This document shows positions 36,377-43,362 of a stretch of 64,000 nt of DNA, piece by piece. The DNA lies in the NCBI RefSeq assembly GCF_025263265.1, contig NZ_CP079869.1, forward strand, positions 4,216,001-4,280,000. Reading direction: 5' to 3'. A program made the position numbers and the translations under genes. The notes below the pieces were generated by a model. It saw only the letters and a program-made list of their open reading frames with translations, was not told the DNA's origin and ran no database searches. Position 1 is the first letter of the stretch. Each line of letters begins with the position of its first letter. Source of the stretch: Mycobacterium sp. SMC-4 (GTDB lineage Bacteria > Actinomycetota > Actinomycetes > Mycobacteriales > Mycobacteriaceae).

Positions 36377-36915
36377 TGGTCGCCCTCGGCTTCCATGCCC
36401 GTCAGCATTCGGAGGCCGTGGGTTATGACTTGGGAGCCGGTGTGGGTAGCTAGTGCTGGGCACGCGGCGGCGTAGGCGTCGATGATGGATAGCACGACTG
36501 GCGTGACGTTGTCGTCGCCCTCCTCGATGACCCGGTGCATCTCCGAGGTGTCCTTGGCGTGGCAGGCGATGGTCAGGGCTGCGGCTCGTGTCCACTCGGT
36601 GGGTCGGGTCGGGTCGAAGTCGGTGCGCGTCCAGGCTTCGAGCCATTCGTTGAGGCCGTCGAGTCCGAGTGGTGTCAGCAATTGATCGGCGACGGCGTCG
36701 AGGGTGCCGATGAGGGCGACGATGAGGTTGGAGAGGCGGGCGACTTGGATGGTTTCTTCGAGGATGGCGTTGCAGCCGTCGACGTCGCGGGCGAGTCGGT
36801 GTTTGAGTAGTGCGCCGGCTCGTCGCCAGTCGCCGGTGGTGATGGTGGGGTTCACGCGGTTCTCCTTGGGTGTGGTCCAGAGTTCGGGGTCTACGAAGAT
36901 GACGCGGTGTTTCAT
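36373..36915 (-). CDS. hypothetical phage protein
   Basis: A 180-residue, mainly helical protein (GDWRRAGALLKHRLARDVDG, LIVALIGTLDAVADQLL, EWTRAAALTIACHAKDTSEM). I recognise no domain. It is coupled by 4-base overlaps with the ATPase gene upstream and the HNH gene downstream, so it belongs to the replication/packaging operon. The ATG at 36915 is preferred to an in-frame extension of 119 low-complexity residues. Confidence 0.65.
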   Translation of the reverse strand: MKHRVIFVDPELWTTPKENRVNPTITTGDWRRAGALLKHRLARDVDGCNAILEETIQVARLSNLIVALIGTLDAVADQLLTPLGLDGLNEWLEAWTRTDFDPTRPTEWTRAAALTIACHAKDTSEMHRVIEEGDDNVTPVVLSIIDAYAAACPALATHTGSQVITHGLRMLTGMEAEGDQ

Positions 36916-38288
36916 GAGGCGGCCTGTTGTTTGCTGCGGCATTCGTAGTGGGTGTCGGTGCCGTTGGATACGGACTGTCCGCAGATCGTGCAGTTGGGGT
37001 AGCTGGAGGTTGGTTTTCCTTTGATGGTGCGGGCGCGTCGGCTGGTGATGAGGGCTGGCGGGTGGGCGTGGCTGGCCATCGCATTGGGCGACGGCGCGGG
37101 CGGATCTGCTTGTGCCTGACCAAGGGGGCGGTCCGGCGCACCCTGCTCCCTTGGTCGATTCTCGGCCTCCCGCACCCCTTCTGAAGTGCAAGGGAGCAAG
37201 GGAGCACTGTTTTGGGTGTCCGGGGTGCTCCCTTGGTCGGTCGCTCCCTTGGCTGGGAGCTTCCAGAACCACGGTCCGTCGCCGGTTTCCCTGACGGCGA
37301 GGACGCCGAGTCGCTTCTTGGCGCGCTTGGCTTGATCCTTCGAGTAGCCGGCCGCATCAGCCCCGGAATAGACCTCGTTGGCCTTCTTAGAACCGTTTGC
37401 CAGGAACTCACTCAGCCATTGGTCGACGTCGTGGCGATCCTCGTCTGGGGCCGATCCTGCGAGGAGCCGGTGGGCGTCGTATCCGGTGACGCCTTCCCAC
37501 TCCACGCGGGCGACGCCGAGGTCGGGGCAATCGACGAGTCGGTAGGCCAACGAGTCGGGCATTTGGCCCAGGTTGGATTTCACACACGCCAGAACCCGGC
37601 GCGTCGGGTCGTCCGGGTCGGCGGCCACCAACAAGCCGGCGCGGGCAGCACCGACAATGCCGATCGACCCGCCACCTCGGTAGAGCGGATCACCGCCCTT
37701 GGCCTTGTTCAGGTGGCGCAGCAGGAGCACTGTGCAGTCATTGCGCTCTGCTGCTGCGGACAGGGCCGATAGCACGCGACGGATGTCCTGGTCCTTATGC
37801 GAGTCCGTGCCGTTCGAAAGAAAAGCCATCAGGACGTCGACGACTAGCAACCGTGCGCTGACGAGTTTCATCGCACGTTCCAGGTCGGCTATGTCGGCCA
37901 GGGTGAGCGGCCGGAGGTATCGCTCGCCGGTCTCGGCGTCGAGGTAGGACTTGCCTTCGATTGCATGCACGCGGGTGACGTCTGCCCCCGCGGCGTCGAG
38001 GCGCGGCCGCACCGTGTCGGCTAGGCCATCCTCTGCCGAGAGGAGGAGCACGTCGCCGGGGTGCTCACAGCGCCCTCCGTCTGGCCAGCTTCCTCCGTTG
38101 GAGACGGTCGCAGCGATCTTCAGTGCAAGCGTGGACTTGCCGAGGCCAGGATCACCGTCGAGGGTCACAGGTTTACCGACGGGTAGCCGACCATGCCACA
38201 GCCATTCGACGCGTTCCGGCAACACGTCTGACAGTCGAGTCAGCGTCAGTTGGGGGTCGGATGCTGTCCCCCAGTTGATCTCCGTCAC
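36912..38288 (-). CDS. RepA-like AAA ATPase/helicase with C-terminal Zn finger
   Basis: A 458-residue RecA-like ATPase (AAA_25/RepA type) that probably drives element replication. Walker A is DGDPGLGKST near residues 44-53, Walker B is RLLVVDVLMAFLS near 146-158, and LLLRHLNKAKGG near 187-198 is the RepA family motif. Residues about 275-340 form a winged-helix-like region. The Pro-rich linker (365-425) leads to a C-terminal zinc finger, CTICGQ-(13)-CRSK. Overlaps DUF2742 upstream by 4 bases. Confidence 0.85.
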   Translation of the reverse strand: MTEINWGTASDPQLTLTRLSDVLPERVEWLWHGRLPVGKPVTLDGDPGLGKSTLALKIAATVSNGGSWPDGGRCEHPGDVLLLSAEDGLADTVRPRLDAAGADVTRVHAIEGKSYLDAETGERYLRPLTLADIADLERAMKLVSARLLVVDVLMAFLSNGTDSHKDQDIRRVLSALSAAAERNDCTVLLLRHLNKAKGGDPLYRGGGSIGIVGAARAGLLVAADPDDPTRRVLACVKSNLGQMPDSLAYRLVDCPDLGVARVEWEGVTGYDAHRLLAGSAPDEDRHDVDQWLSEFLANGSKKANEVYSGADAAGYSKDQAKRAKKRLGVLAVRETGDGPWFWKLPAKGATDQGSTPDTQNSAPLLPCTSEGVREAENRPREQGAPDRPLGQAQADPPAPSPNAMASHAHPPALITSRRARTIKGKPTSSYPNCTICGQSVSNGTDTHYECRSKQQAAS

Positions 38289-38632
38289 GACGCTCTCCTG
38301 ATCTCGTCAATTTCGTGACGACGCGTAAAAGTCCGTGCAGCTTCGGACCAGTCGGCGCCGCCCCAGATGTCTTCGGCGGCTTGGGCGCGCTGCTCTTGCC
38401 CGATCTGCATGCGCAGCACCCAATGCTCGCCGGCGGCGGCGAGCGCCAACAGCTTTCGCGGGTCGCCGTCGGCCAGGGCGGACCATGCCGGTGTGCCGGC
38501 GACCGGAATGGGGCCACAATTGGCTTGGGCTACTGCGGCTTCGATGAACAGGTGTGTGGCCCACCAGTTGACTTCGCGGGAGGAACCCGCCGCGTCGAGG
38601 CGGCGGGTCTCCACGATCTTCTTGTCGGTCAC
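38285..38632 (-). CDS. DUF2742 prophage protein
   Basis: A 115-residue protein of the DUF2742 family found in mycobacterial prophages including phiRv1/phiRv2. REVNWWATHLFIEAAVAQAN, GTPAWSALADGDPRKLLALA and RRHEIDEIRRAS are family segments. GTG start 38632, overlapping the previous stop. Role unknown; its neighbours are replication genes. Confidence 0.8.
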   Translation of the reverse strand: MTDKKIVETRRLDAAGSSREVNWWATHLFIEAAVAQANCGPIPVAGTPAWSALADGDPRKLLALAAAGEHWVLRMQIGQEQRAQAAEDIWGGADWSEAARTFTRRHEIDEIRRAS

Positions 38633-38814
38633 TTGTCCGCGCCATCCATGAGGATTTTCAGGTGGCCACTCGCCGAGGTGAGGAGCTCGGCGATGTGCGT
38701 GGCGCGTTTGCGTCGTTCCCCGCTGCTGCGCAAGATGATGCGCCCGACGAAGTGTTGAGCCTCCTGGCAATGCTGCAGAGCGCGCTCGGGGGCTTCGATG
38801 ATCCGGCCGGCCAT
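38629..38814 (-). CDS. small phage protein
   Basis: A 61-residue basic helical protein (MAGRIIEAPERALQHCQEAQ, GERRKRATHIAELLTSASGHL). The ATG at 38814 overlaps the upstream stop (TAATG) and its end overlaps the DUF2742 start, showing coupled translation. Function unknown. Confidence 0.6.
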   Translation of the reverse strand: MAGRIIEAPERALQHCQEAQHFVGRIILRSSGERRKRATHIAELLTSASGHLKILMDGADK

Positions 38815-39116
38815 TAGTTGGCCTCCGCGGCTTCGAGGGTGTCGTTGGCCTTGTCGAGTAGCACCGAGGCGTTTCTCAGGTTCCACAGAGCGTTGACGAT
38901 GTCGACGAGCGCGAACATGGGGACGTCGTCGGGGAGGTCGCGGATGACGGCGTTGATGTCGGCGCGGATGCTGTCGATTCGCGCCACGGCGGCGTCAAGG
39001 TGGTCGACTGGTTCGGGTGATCGCGTCGGCGGCACGTAAGTGCGGCAGAATCGGCACACGTCGGTGCCGTCAGTTGTGGGCACTGTGCAGTGTCGGCAGG
39101 ATGTGTGTGTAATCAT
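38814..39116 (-). CDS. small zinc-ribbon phage protein
   Basis: A 100-residue protein with an N-terminal CRHC-(10)-CRFC zinc ribbon and a helical C-terminal half (LDAAVARIDSIRADINAVI, IVNALWNLRNASVLLDKAND). It might bind DNA or a host protein. It is coupled to the next gene and starts 9 bases after the 45-residue gene. Confidence 0.65.
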   Translation of the reverse strand: MITHTSCRHCTVPTTDGTDVCRFCRTYVPPTRSPEPVDHLDAAVARIDSIRADINAVIRDLPDDVPMFALVDIVNALWNLRNASVLLDKANDTLEAAEAN

Positions 39117-39125
39117 GGGGGTTAC

Positions 39126-39263
39126 CTACTTTCTGGTGAGAGTTGGTTCGGAAGCCCTCGGAGCTGCAACTTCGGGGGCTTCGCTTTTTCCGGGCCGAAG
39201 GTCCGGGGTCTTGTCGGCTGTGGGATCAAGGCCGAGGTCTTCGAACTGCGGGTAGACGCGCAT
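39126..39263 (-). CDS. 45-residue prophage protein
   Basis: A very short gene whose ATG overlaps the stop of the HTH gene (TGATG). The product starts MRVYPQFEDLGLDPTADKT and ends PTLTRK. Similar short MRVxPxFxxLGLDP proteins occur beside excisionase genes in mycobacterial prophages, as far as I recall. Coupling to both neighbours supports it. Confidence 0.5.
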   Translation of the reverse strand: MRVYPQFEDLGLDPTADKTPDLRPGKSEAPEVAAPRASEPTLTRK

Positions 39264-39475
39264 CAGGCGGCCCCTCGCGGGTCGTCGGTGCGTTGGCACG
39301 TATTGGCCGCGAGGAACTCCTCGACGCTGTGCCGGGTGTAGATCACCTTGCGGGGACCCGCTTTCACGAACTTTGGCCCTACGCCGCGGTACCTCATCTG
39401 CGCCAGTCCGGCCTCGGACGTGTGCAGGATCGCCGCAACCTGTTTGGCTGTCAGTGTGTCCAGTGGATTCGTCAT
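39263..39475 (-). CDS. excisionase-like helix-turn-helix protein
   Basis: A 70-residue winged-helix/MerR-like HTH_17 protein: LTAKQVAAILHTSEAGLAQM, RGVGPKFVKAGPRKVIY, VEEFLAAN. Such proteins act as excisionases or early regulators. ATG 39475 with GAAAGGAG just upstream. It is the first gene of the minus-strand operon and faces the repressor gene across 346 bases. Confidence 0.8.
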   Translation of the reverse strand: MTNPLDTLTAKQVAAILHTSEAGLAQMRYRGVGPKFVKAGPRKVIYTRHSVEEFLAANTCQRTDDPRGAA

Positions 39476-39821
39476 GTCACTCCTTTCATGTGGCTGGAAG
39501 GTCAGGCCCGAGTTCCGTTCCCTCACATCCCCGACGCTGTCGGCAGCCGATGTGGTGTGGGTGCCGCGCTACTGGCTCCCGTATCTGCGCTCGTGCCCTG
39601 TATGGAGATTTCAAATGGCTGTGCCGCAGTACGGTTACCGGCGAGCCTCCCGACAGGCTCGGCGGGGTCCAATCCACACGGCCTGCCAGGTCGCACTCGA
39701 CGTGCCTAACTTTGGCGATCTACTGTCATCTTTAGGCAGTACGCTTACAGAAAATCACATGGGGTGACCCTTGTCAAGGATGTCGATTGACTGCCATGTT
39801 TCGACAGGCCACTATGGGTCC
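39476..39821. promoter_or_regulatory. divergent control region of element B
   Basis: 346 bases between the excisionase-like gene and the repressor gene. It contains a 13-base direct repeat, GCAGTACGSTTAC, at 39626-39638 and 39736-39748, 110 bases apart. These are candidate repressor operators for the two divergent promoters. I see no gene in it. Confidence 0.5.
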
Positions 39822-40322
39822 ATGGCAGGTAAGGAATCGGCACGCGGGCCAACTGCGGAGACAGTGGCCGCAAACATCACGGCACTTCGGGAGTCGCAGA
39901 ACCTCAACTACACACAAGTCTCGGAACGGCTTTTCGACGTGGGGCGCAAGATCAGCGCAGTTGGCGTTCGTCGAATCGAGTCTGGCGAACGTCGTGTCGA
40001 CGTCGACGATCTGATTGCACTGGCCCTGGCGCTCAGAACCTCCCCCGCGTCCCTCTTGATGCCCGGACTCGGCCATGTCGGACCAGGTGACAGGGTTCAG
40101 ATAGCAGAAGTTGCTTCCACCGTTGAAGCTAACGACGTCTGGTCCTGGCTCACCGCGCAACGTGCAATCGACCCCTCTGTCGACTATCTCGAGTTTGGGT
40201 CACGGTCGTGGCCGAAGTGGGTTCTGAGCGATGTCGAGCGGATGGTGGGTAGGACACGCGAGGAGCGGGCCCGAATCCGCGAAGGGGTCGAGGAAGATCT
40301 GAACCGCCACGGATGGTCTTGA
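39822..40322 (+). CDS. XRE-family phage repressor
   Basis: A 166-residue protein with an N-terminal XRE helix-turn-helix (residues about 10-75: ETVAANITALRESQNLNYTQ, VGVRRIESGERRVDVDDLIA) and a C-terminal helical region. The fold and position divergent from the lytic-type operon indicate the element's repressor. The stop overlaps the integrase start (TGATG), so repressor and integrase are translated together. ATG 39822 is preferred to an in-frame ATG 51 bases upstream. Confidence 0.8.
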   Translation: MAGKESARGPTAETVAANITALRESQNLNYTQVSERLFDVGRKISAVGVRRIESGERRVDVDDLIALALALRTSPASLLMPGLGHVGPGDRVQIAEVASTVEANDVWSWLTAQRAIDPSVDYLEFGSRSWPKWVLSDVERMVGRTREERARIREGVEEDLNRHGWS

Positions 40323-41476
40323 TGGCGAAAGTTGATGCGTACGAGACGAAGTCGGGTAAGCGTTGGCGCGTCCGTTATCGGACTCCCGATCGCCGGCAGA
40401 CGGATAAACGGGGGTTCCGGACGAAGCGGGACGCCGAGCAGTGGCTGTCGGAGAACGAGGTGTCGAAGCTGCGCGGCGAGTACGTCGCACCATCGCTCGG
40501 TAAGGCCACGGTGGCGGATCTCGGTGCGCTGTGGCTGGAGCGCCAGCAGGGCGTGATGAAACCCTCGGCGTTTCACTCCGTCGAATCAGCTTGGCGCGTG
40601 CATGTTCTCCCCCACTGGGGCTCCACGTCGATCGCGGATATCAGCTACTCGGGTGTACAGGCGTGGGTGACCGAGCTGGCCGGCCGACGGAAGGGGACGC
40701 TGGTCGCTACCGCGTACTCAGTGCTGGCTCGAATCCTCGATGACGCGGTGCGGGATCGGCGCCTGTCCGCGAATCCAGCCCGCGGGGTGAAGCTCCCGGC
40801 GCGCGCGAAACGGAAGAACATCTACTTGACCGCGGAGCAGCTTCACGACCTGGCGGTCGAGTCGGGCCGGTACGGCTCGCTGGTTCTGCTACTGGGCACC
40901 GCGGGTCTGCGGTGGGGCGAGGCGGCGGCGCTGCGGGTTGGTGACATCGACTTTCTGAAGCGTCGGGTGACGTTGCACGAGAACGCCGTAACAGTCGGCG
41001 GCGATGTGCACCTCGGCTCGCTCAAATCTGGGAAGTCCCGGACAGTGGTCCTGCCTGAGTTCGTGGTCGAGGAGTTGTCGAAGACGTGCCGGGGCAAGGC
41101 ACACGGCAATCTGATTTGGCCGGCGCGGGACGGTGGTTACCTCGGCCCCCCGTCGTCGCACGATTCCTGGCTGTCCGGCGCTGTCGACCGGTGCCAGAAG
41201 GCGGCTGCGACAGCTCGGGCGAGGGAGGGTGACGAGCCGACCACGCCTGTGTTCCCGAGGGTGACGGCCCACGCACTTCGGCACACGGCGGCGTCGTTGG
41301 CGATCTCGGCGGGCGCGAACGTGAAGGTGGTTCAGCGGATGTTGGGACACGCGTCGGCGGCCATGACGTTGGACGTCTATGCCGACCTTTTCGATGATGA
41401 TCTCACTGGAGTTGCCGACAAGTTAGATGTAACTGTGGGCAAAGTGTGGGCAAAACGGTCGTCCGCCAGCGGCTAG
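40322..41476 (+). CDS. tyrosine integrase of element B
   Basis: A 384-residue phage-type tyrosine recombinase. The arm-binding N terminus (SGKRWRVRYRTPDRRQTDKR) and SAM-like domain (SAWRVHVLPHWGSTSIADIS) precede the catalytic part with Arg in GLRWGEAAAL (near 197), HALRHTAAS (near 318-326), GHASAAMTLDVYADL with His and Tyr (near 341-355). All catalytic residues are present. It ends 50 bases before the tRNA core and its last codons contain the right arm repeat. Confidence 0.95.
   Translation: MAKVDAYETKSGKRWRVRYRTPDRRQTDKRGFRTKRDAEQWLSENEVSKLRGEYVAPSLGKATVADLGALWLERQQGVMKPSAFHSVESAWRVHVLPHWGSTSIADISYSGVQAWVTELAGRRKGTLVATAYSVLARILDDAVRDRRLSANPARGVKLPARAKRKNIYLTAEQLHDLAVESGRYGSLVLLLGTAGLRWGEAAALRVGDIDFLKRRVTLHENAVTVGGDVHLGSLKSGKSRTVVLPEFVVEELSKTCRGKAHGNLIWPARDGGYLGPPSSHDSWLSGAVDRCQKAAATARAREGDEPTTPVFPRVTAHALRHTAASLAISAGANVKVVQRMLGHASAAMTLDVYADLFDDDLTGVADKLDVTVGKVWAKRSSASG
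41428..41453. repeat. candidate integrase arm site, right end of element B
   Basis: Matches 24 of 26 bases at 30941-30966 with the same orientation and contains two TGTGGGCA units 11 bases apart. It overlaps the 3' end of the integrase gene. Confidence 0.65.
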
Positions 41477-41523
41477 CACTCGGTATGGCGGCTTTACCAG
41501 TGCATATGCCGGGCAAGGTCGTG

Positions 41524-41597
41524 TGCCCCCAGTCGGATTCGAACCGACACTGGACGGATTTTAAGTCCGCTGCCTCTGCCAATTGGGCTATGGGGGC
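41524..41597 (-). tRNA. tRNA-Leu (anticodon UAA)
   Basis: A 74-base tRNA gene. The acceptor strands GCCCCCA and TGGGGGC pair over 7 bases; the anticodon stem GCGGA/TCCGT encloses the loop CTTAAAA, giving anticodon UAA; the T arm is GTCGG-TTCGAAT-CCGAC; discriminator base A; CCA is not encoded. The variable loop is only 5 bases (CCAGT), which is unusual for a leucine tRNA, so the amino acid is assigned by anticodon only. It is the attachment target of elements A and B, and element B rebuilds its 3' end. Confidence 0.88.
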
Positions 41598-41617
41598 TTT
41601 GCAGCTCAGAGCGTACT

Positions 41618-42829
41618 TTAGGCCGTATCAGCCTTCCTCTGACGTCCTGAATACCGCAGTGATACCGCAGTGCTGTCTATAGCCTTACCCAGCGCGTCTG
41701 CCACACCGCTCAAATCGTCGTTGAGTAGGTGCCCATAACGGTCGAGCGTCATGGCCGCCGTTGCATGCCCCAGGAGTCTCTGCACGACCTTGACGTTAGC
41801 GCCTGCACTGATCGCCAGTGACGCCGTGGTGTGCCTGAGGCCGTGAGGTACCAGCCCTTCGATGCCGACGTCTTCACACGCGTTGTCGAATGCCCAGCGG
41901 TACTCACCGAGTGGCAGGAACCCGCCCTTCCGACTAGGAAACACCAGCGCGTTCGGATCGGCAGGCAACTCAGCCTTGAGTTTCTTCCAGACAGGTTCGG
42001 GCACGGGCACGTGGCGATCCCGCTTCGTCTTGGTCGTCGACTCCACGATGCCCTTACCAGTGACCGCGGTTGCCGACGAGCGCACCGTCAGCACCCGATC
42101 CCCCACATGCCTGCGTCTCAACGCAACGGCTTCGCCGAACCGCAGCCCGCAGTACCCCAGGACCAGCGTCAGCGTCTCGAACCGATCCGCAGCCTTGGCC
42201 AGCACCAACAACTCGGCATGGCTCAGGTAGCGCCGCTCACGCTCGGCTTGCTCGGGAAGATCCTCGTCCCGCTTGATCTCCAACGCGACGTTCTTCGCCA
42301 CCTTGCCAGTCCGTTGGGCGTATTTCAGGACAGCACCTACCAGCTGATGCGCTTGGGTGATCCGACTTGCCGACAAACCGGCTCCACGTTGCCCACCATC
42401 GACCGACAGCGACCCCAGCCACGTCGAATAGGACTCGTAGTCAAGCCTTTTCAGCGGAACACCATCCCACTTCGGCAAGACTACGGTGTCGAGCAACGAG
42501 CGATATCCTGCAACGGTTTTCGGCTTTCGGTGCTGTTTGGTGGCGAACCATTGCTCCGCCACCGACCCGAACGTCTCCGCACTCTTCCTCGGATCGACAT
42601 ACTCACCGCGCTGAAGGTCGGCGGTCAGGCCGTTGAGGTATGCCTGCGCATCCGGCTTGCGTTGGAAACTCTTGGTCCGTTCAGCGCCTGTGCTGTCGAC
42701 CCATCTGACACGCCAGCGCGAGACCTTGCCGTATACCGCAGACCGCTCCGTACGCATCGCGCCGTCCGGCGCCTTGACTCGTTTGTGCCAGCGGTCGTCA
42801 ATTCCCGCTCGCTCGTTCCGAGTCGTCAT
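41618..42829 (-). CDS. tyrosine integrase of element C
   Basis: A 403-residue tyrosine recombinase, distinct from the element B enzyme. AP2-like arm-binding domain (GKVSRWRVRWVDSTGAERTK), SAM-like domain, and catalytic residues in YCGLRFGEAVALR, HGLRHTTASLAIS and LGHATAAMTLDRYGHLL. Two TACCGCAGT repeats 11 bases apart (41652-41671) lie in its 3' end and a third (42840-42848) just before its start; these are likely arm sites. The gene ends 20 bases from the tRNA 5' end. Confidence 0.95.
   Translation of the reverse strand: MTTRNERAGIDDRWHKRVKAPDGAMRTERSAVYGKVSRWRVRWVDSTGAERTKSFQRKPDAQAYLNGLTADLQRGEYVDPRKSAETFGSVAEQWFATKQHRKPKTVAGYRSLLDTVVLPKWDGVPLKRLDYESYSTWLGSLSVDGGQRGAGLSASRITQAHQLVGAVLKYAQRTGKVAKNVALEIKRDEDLPEQAERERRYLSHAELLVLAKAADRFETLTLVLGYCGLRFGEAVALRRRHVGDRVLTVRSSATAVTGKGIVESTTKTKRDRHVPVPEPVWKKLKAELPADPNALVFPSRKGGFLPLGEYRWAFDNACEDVGIEGLVPHGLRHTTASLAISAGANVKVVQRLLGHATAAMTLDRYGHLLNDDLSGVADALGKAIDSTAVSLRYSGRQRKADTA
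41652..41671. repeat. candidate integrase arm sites of element C
   Basis: TACCGCAGTGATACCGCAGT holds two 9-base repeats with an 11-base period; a third TACCGCAGT is at 42840-42848. They occupy the same place relative to the integrase stop as the arm repeats of elements A and B. Confidence 0.5.
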
Positions 42830-43028
42830 ACGCTGAAAGTACCGCAGTATTCCGCTCCCCTCATCCGCTTCGTTGTCCGGAGGCCGGACTATGAGCCCGC
42901 CGAAGACGTCACGACCCCCGAGTCATTGAAAGGCTTTTCTTCAAGTGAATGTGGCTGTGGTCGTGGACAGACCGTCAAGTCACCAGTCACTGTTGGCTCA
43001 GGCGAACCGACCATAGCTGAGGAGTAAT

Positions 43029-43229
43029 TTGATGGATTTGCTAGGAGCGAAGGAAGTTTCGGACATCACTGGAGTTCCGATGGGGACGCTGAGGTACTGG
43101 CGGCATTCGAATATTGGGCCGGCGAGTTTCACCTTGGGACGCCGAGTCGTTTATCGGAGGGCCGAGGTATTGCGCTGGATATCGGAGCGAGAGAGCGCAA
43201 CCCGCCGCGGAGGCGGCGACGCCGCTTAG
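43029..43229 (+). CDS. helix-turn-helix excisionase-like protein
   Basis: A 66-residue MerR-like HTH_17 protein (LGAKEVSDITGVPMGTLRYW, LGRRVVYRRAEVLRWISE). ATG with GAGGAG upstream. Divergent from the integrase across 199 bases that hold the third TACCGCAGT site. A small stem (CCTCGG/CCGAGG near 43249-43267) follows and may end its transcript. It is the likely excisionase of element C. Confidence 0.8.
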   Translation: MMDLLGAKEVSDITGVPMGTLRYWRHSNIGPASFTLGRRVVYRRAEVLRWISERESATRRGGGDAA

Positions 43230-43362
43230 TGCCTGCGCACGAAAAAGACCTCGGGGACTAGCCGAGGCCTTCGTTCGAACCACCCGATCACGCCACACGG
43301 AAGTTCCTCATGAGAATAGCGCAGCATGCCCATAATCGACAGCACCACGGGCAGGAAATCCC

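Larger units (their letters stand above)
30844..41547. mobile_element. element B: phiRv1/phiRv2-like, tail-less prophage element
   Basis: A 10.7 kb element between the core at 30844 and the tRNA 3' end at 41526. The right part encodes integrase and repressor on the plus strand; the left part is a minus-strand series of about 14 mostly overlapping genes: excisionase-like HTH, small Zn-ribbon and DUF2742 proteins, RepA-like ATPase, HNH nuclease, terminase, portal, scaffold-like protein, capsid, connector. No tail, tape-measure, holin or lysin genes are present. Size and content match the phiRv1/phiRv2 elements of M. tuberculosis and the general plan of capsid-forming satellites. Confidence 0.85.

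Noticed and set aside
36377..37411. 473-codon minus-strand frame including the HNH gene
   Set aside because: Only the last 128 codons are protein-like; the rest is antisense-phase noise over the ATPase and hypothetical genes.
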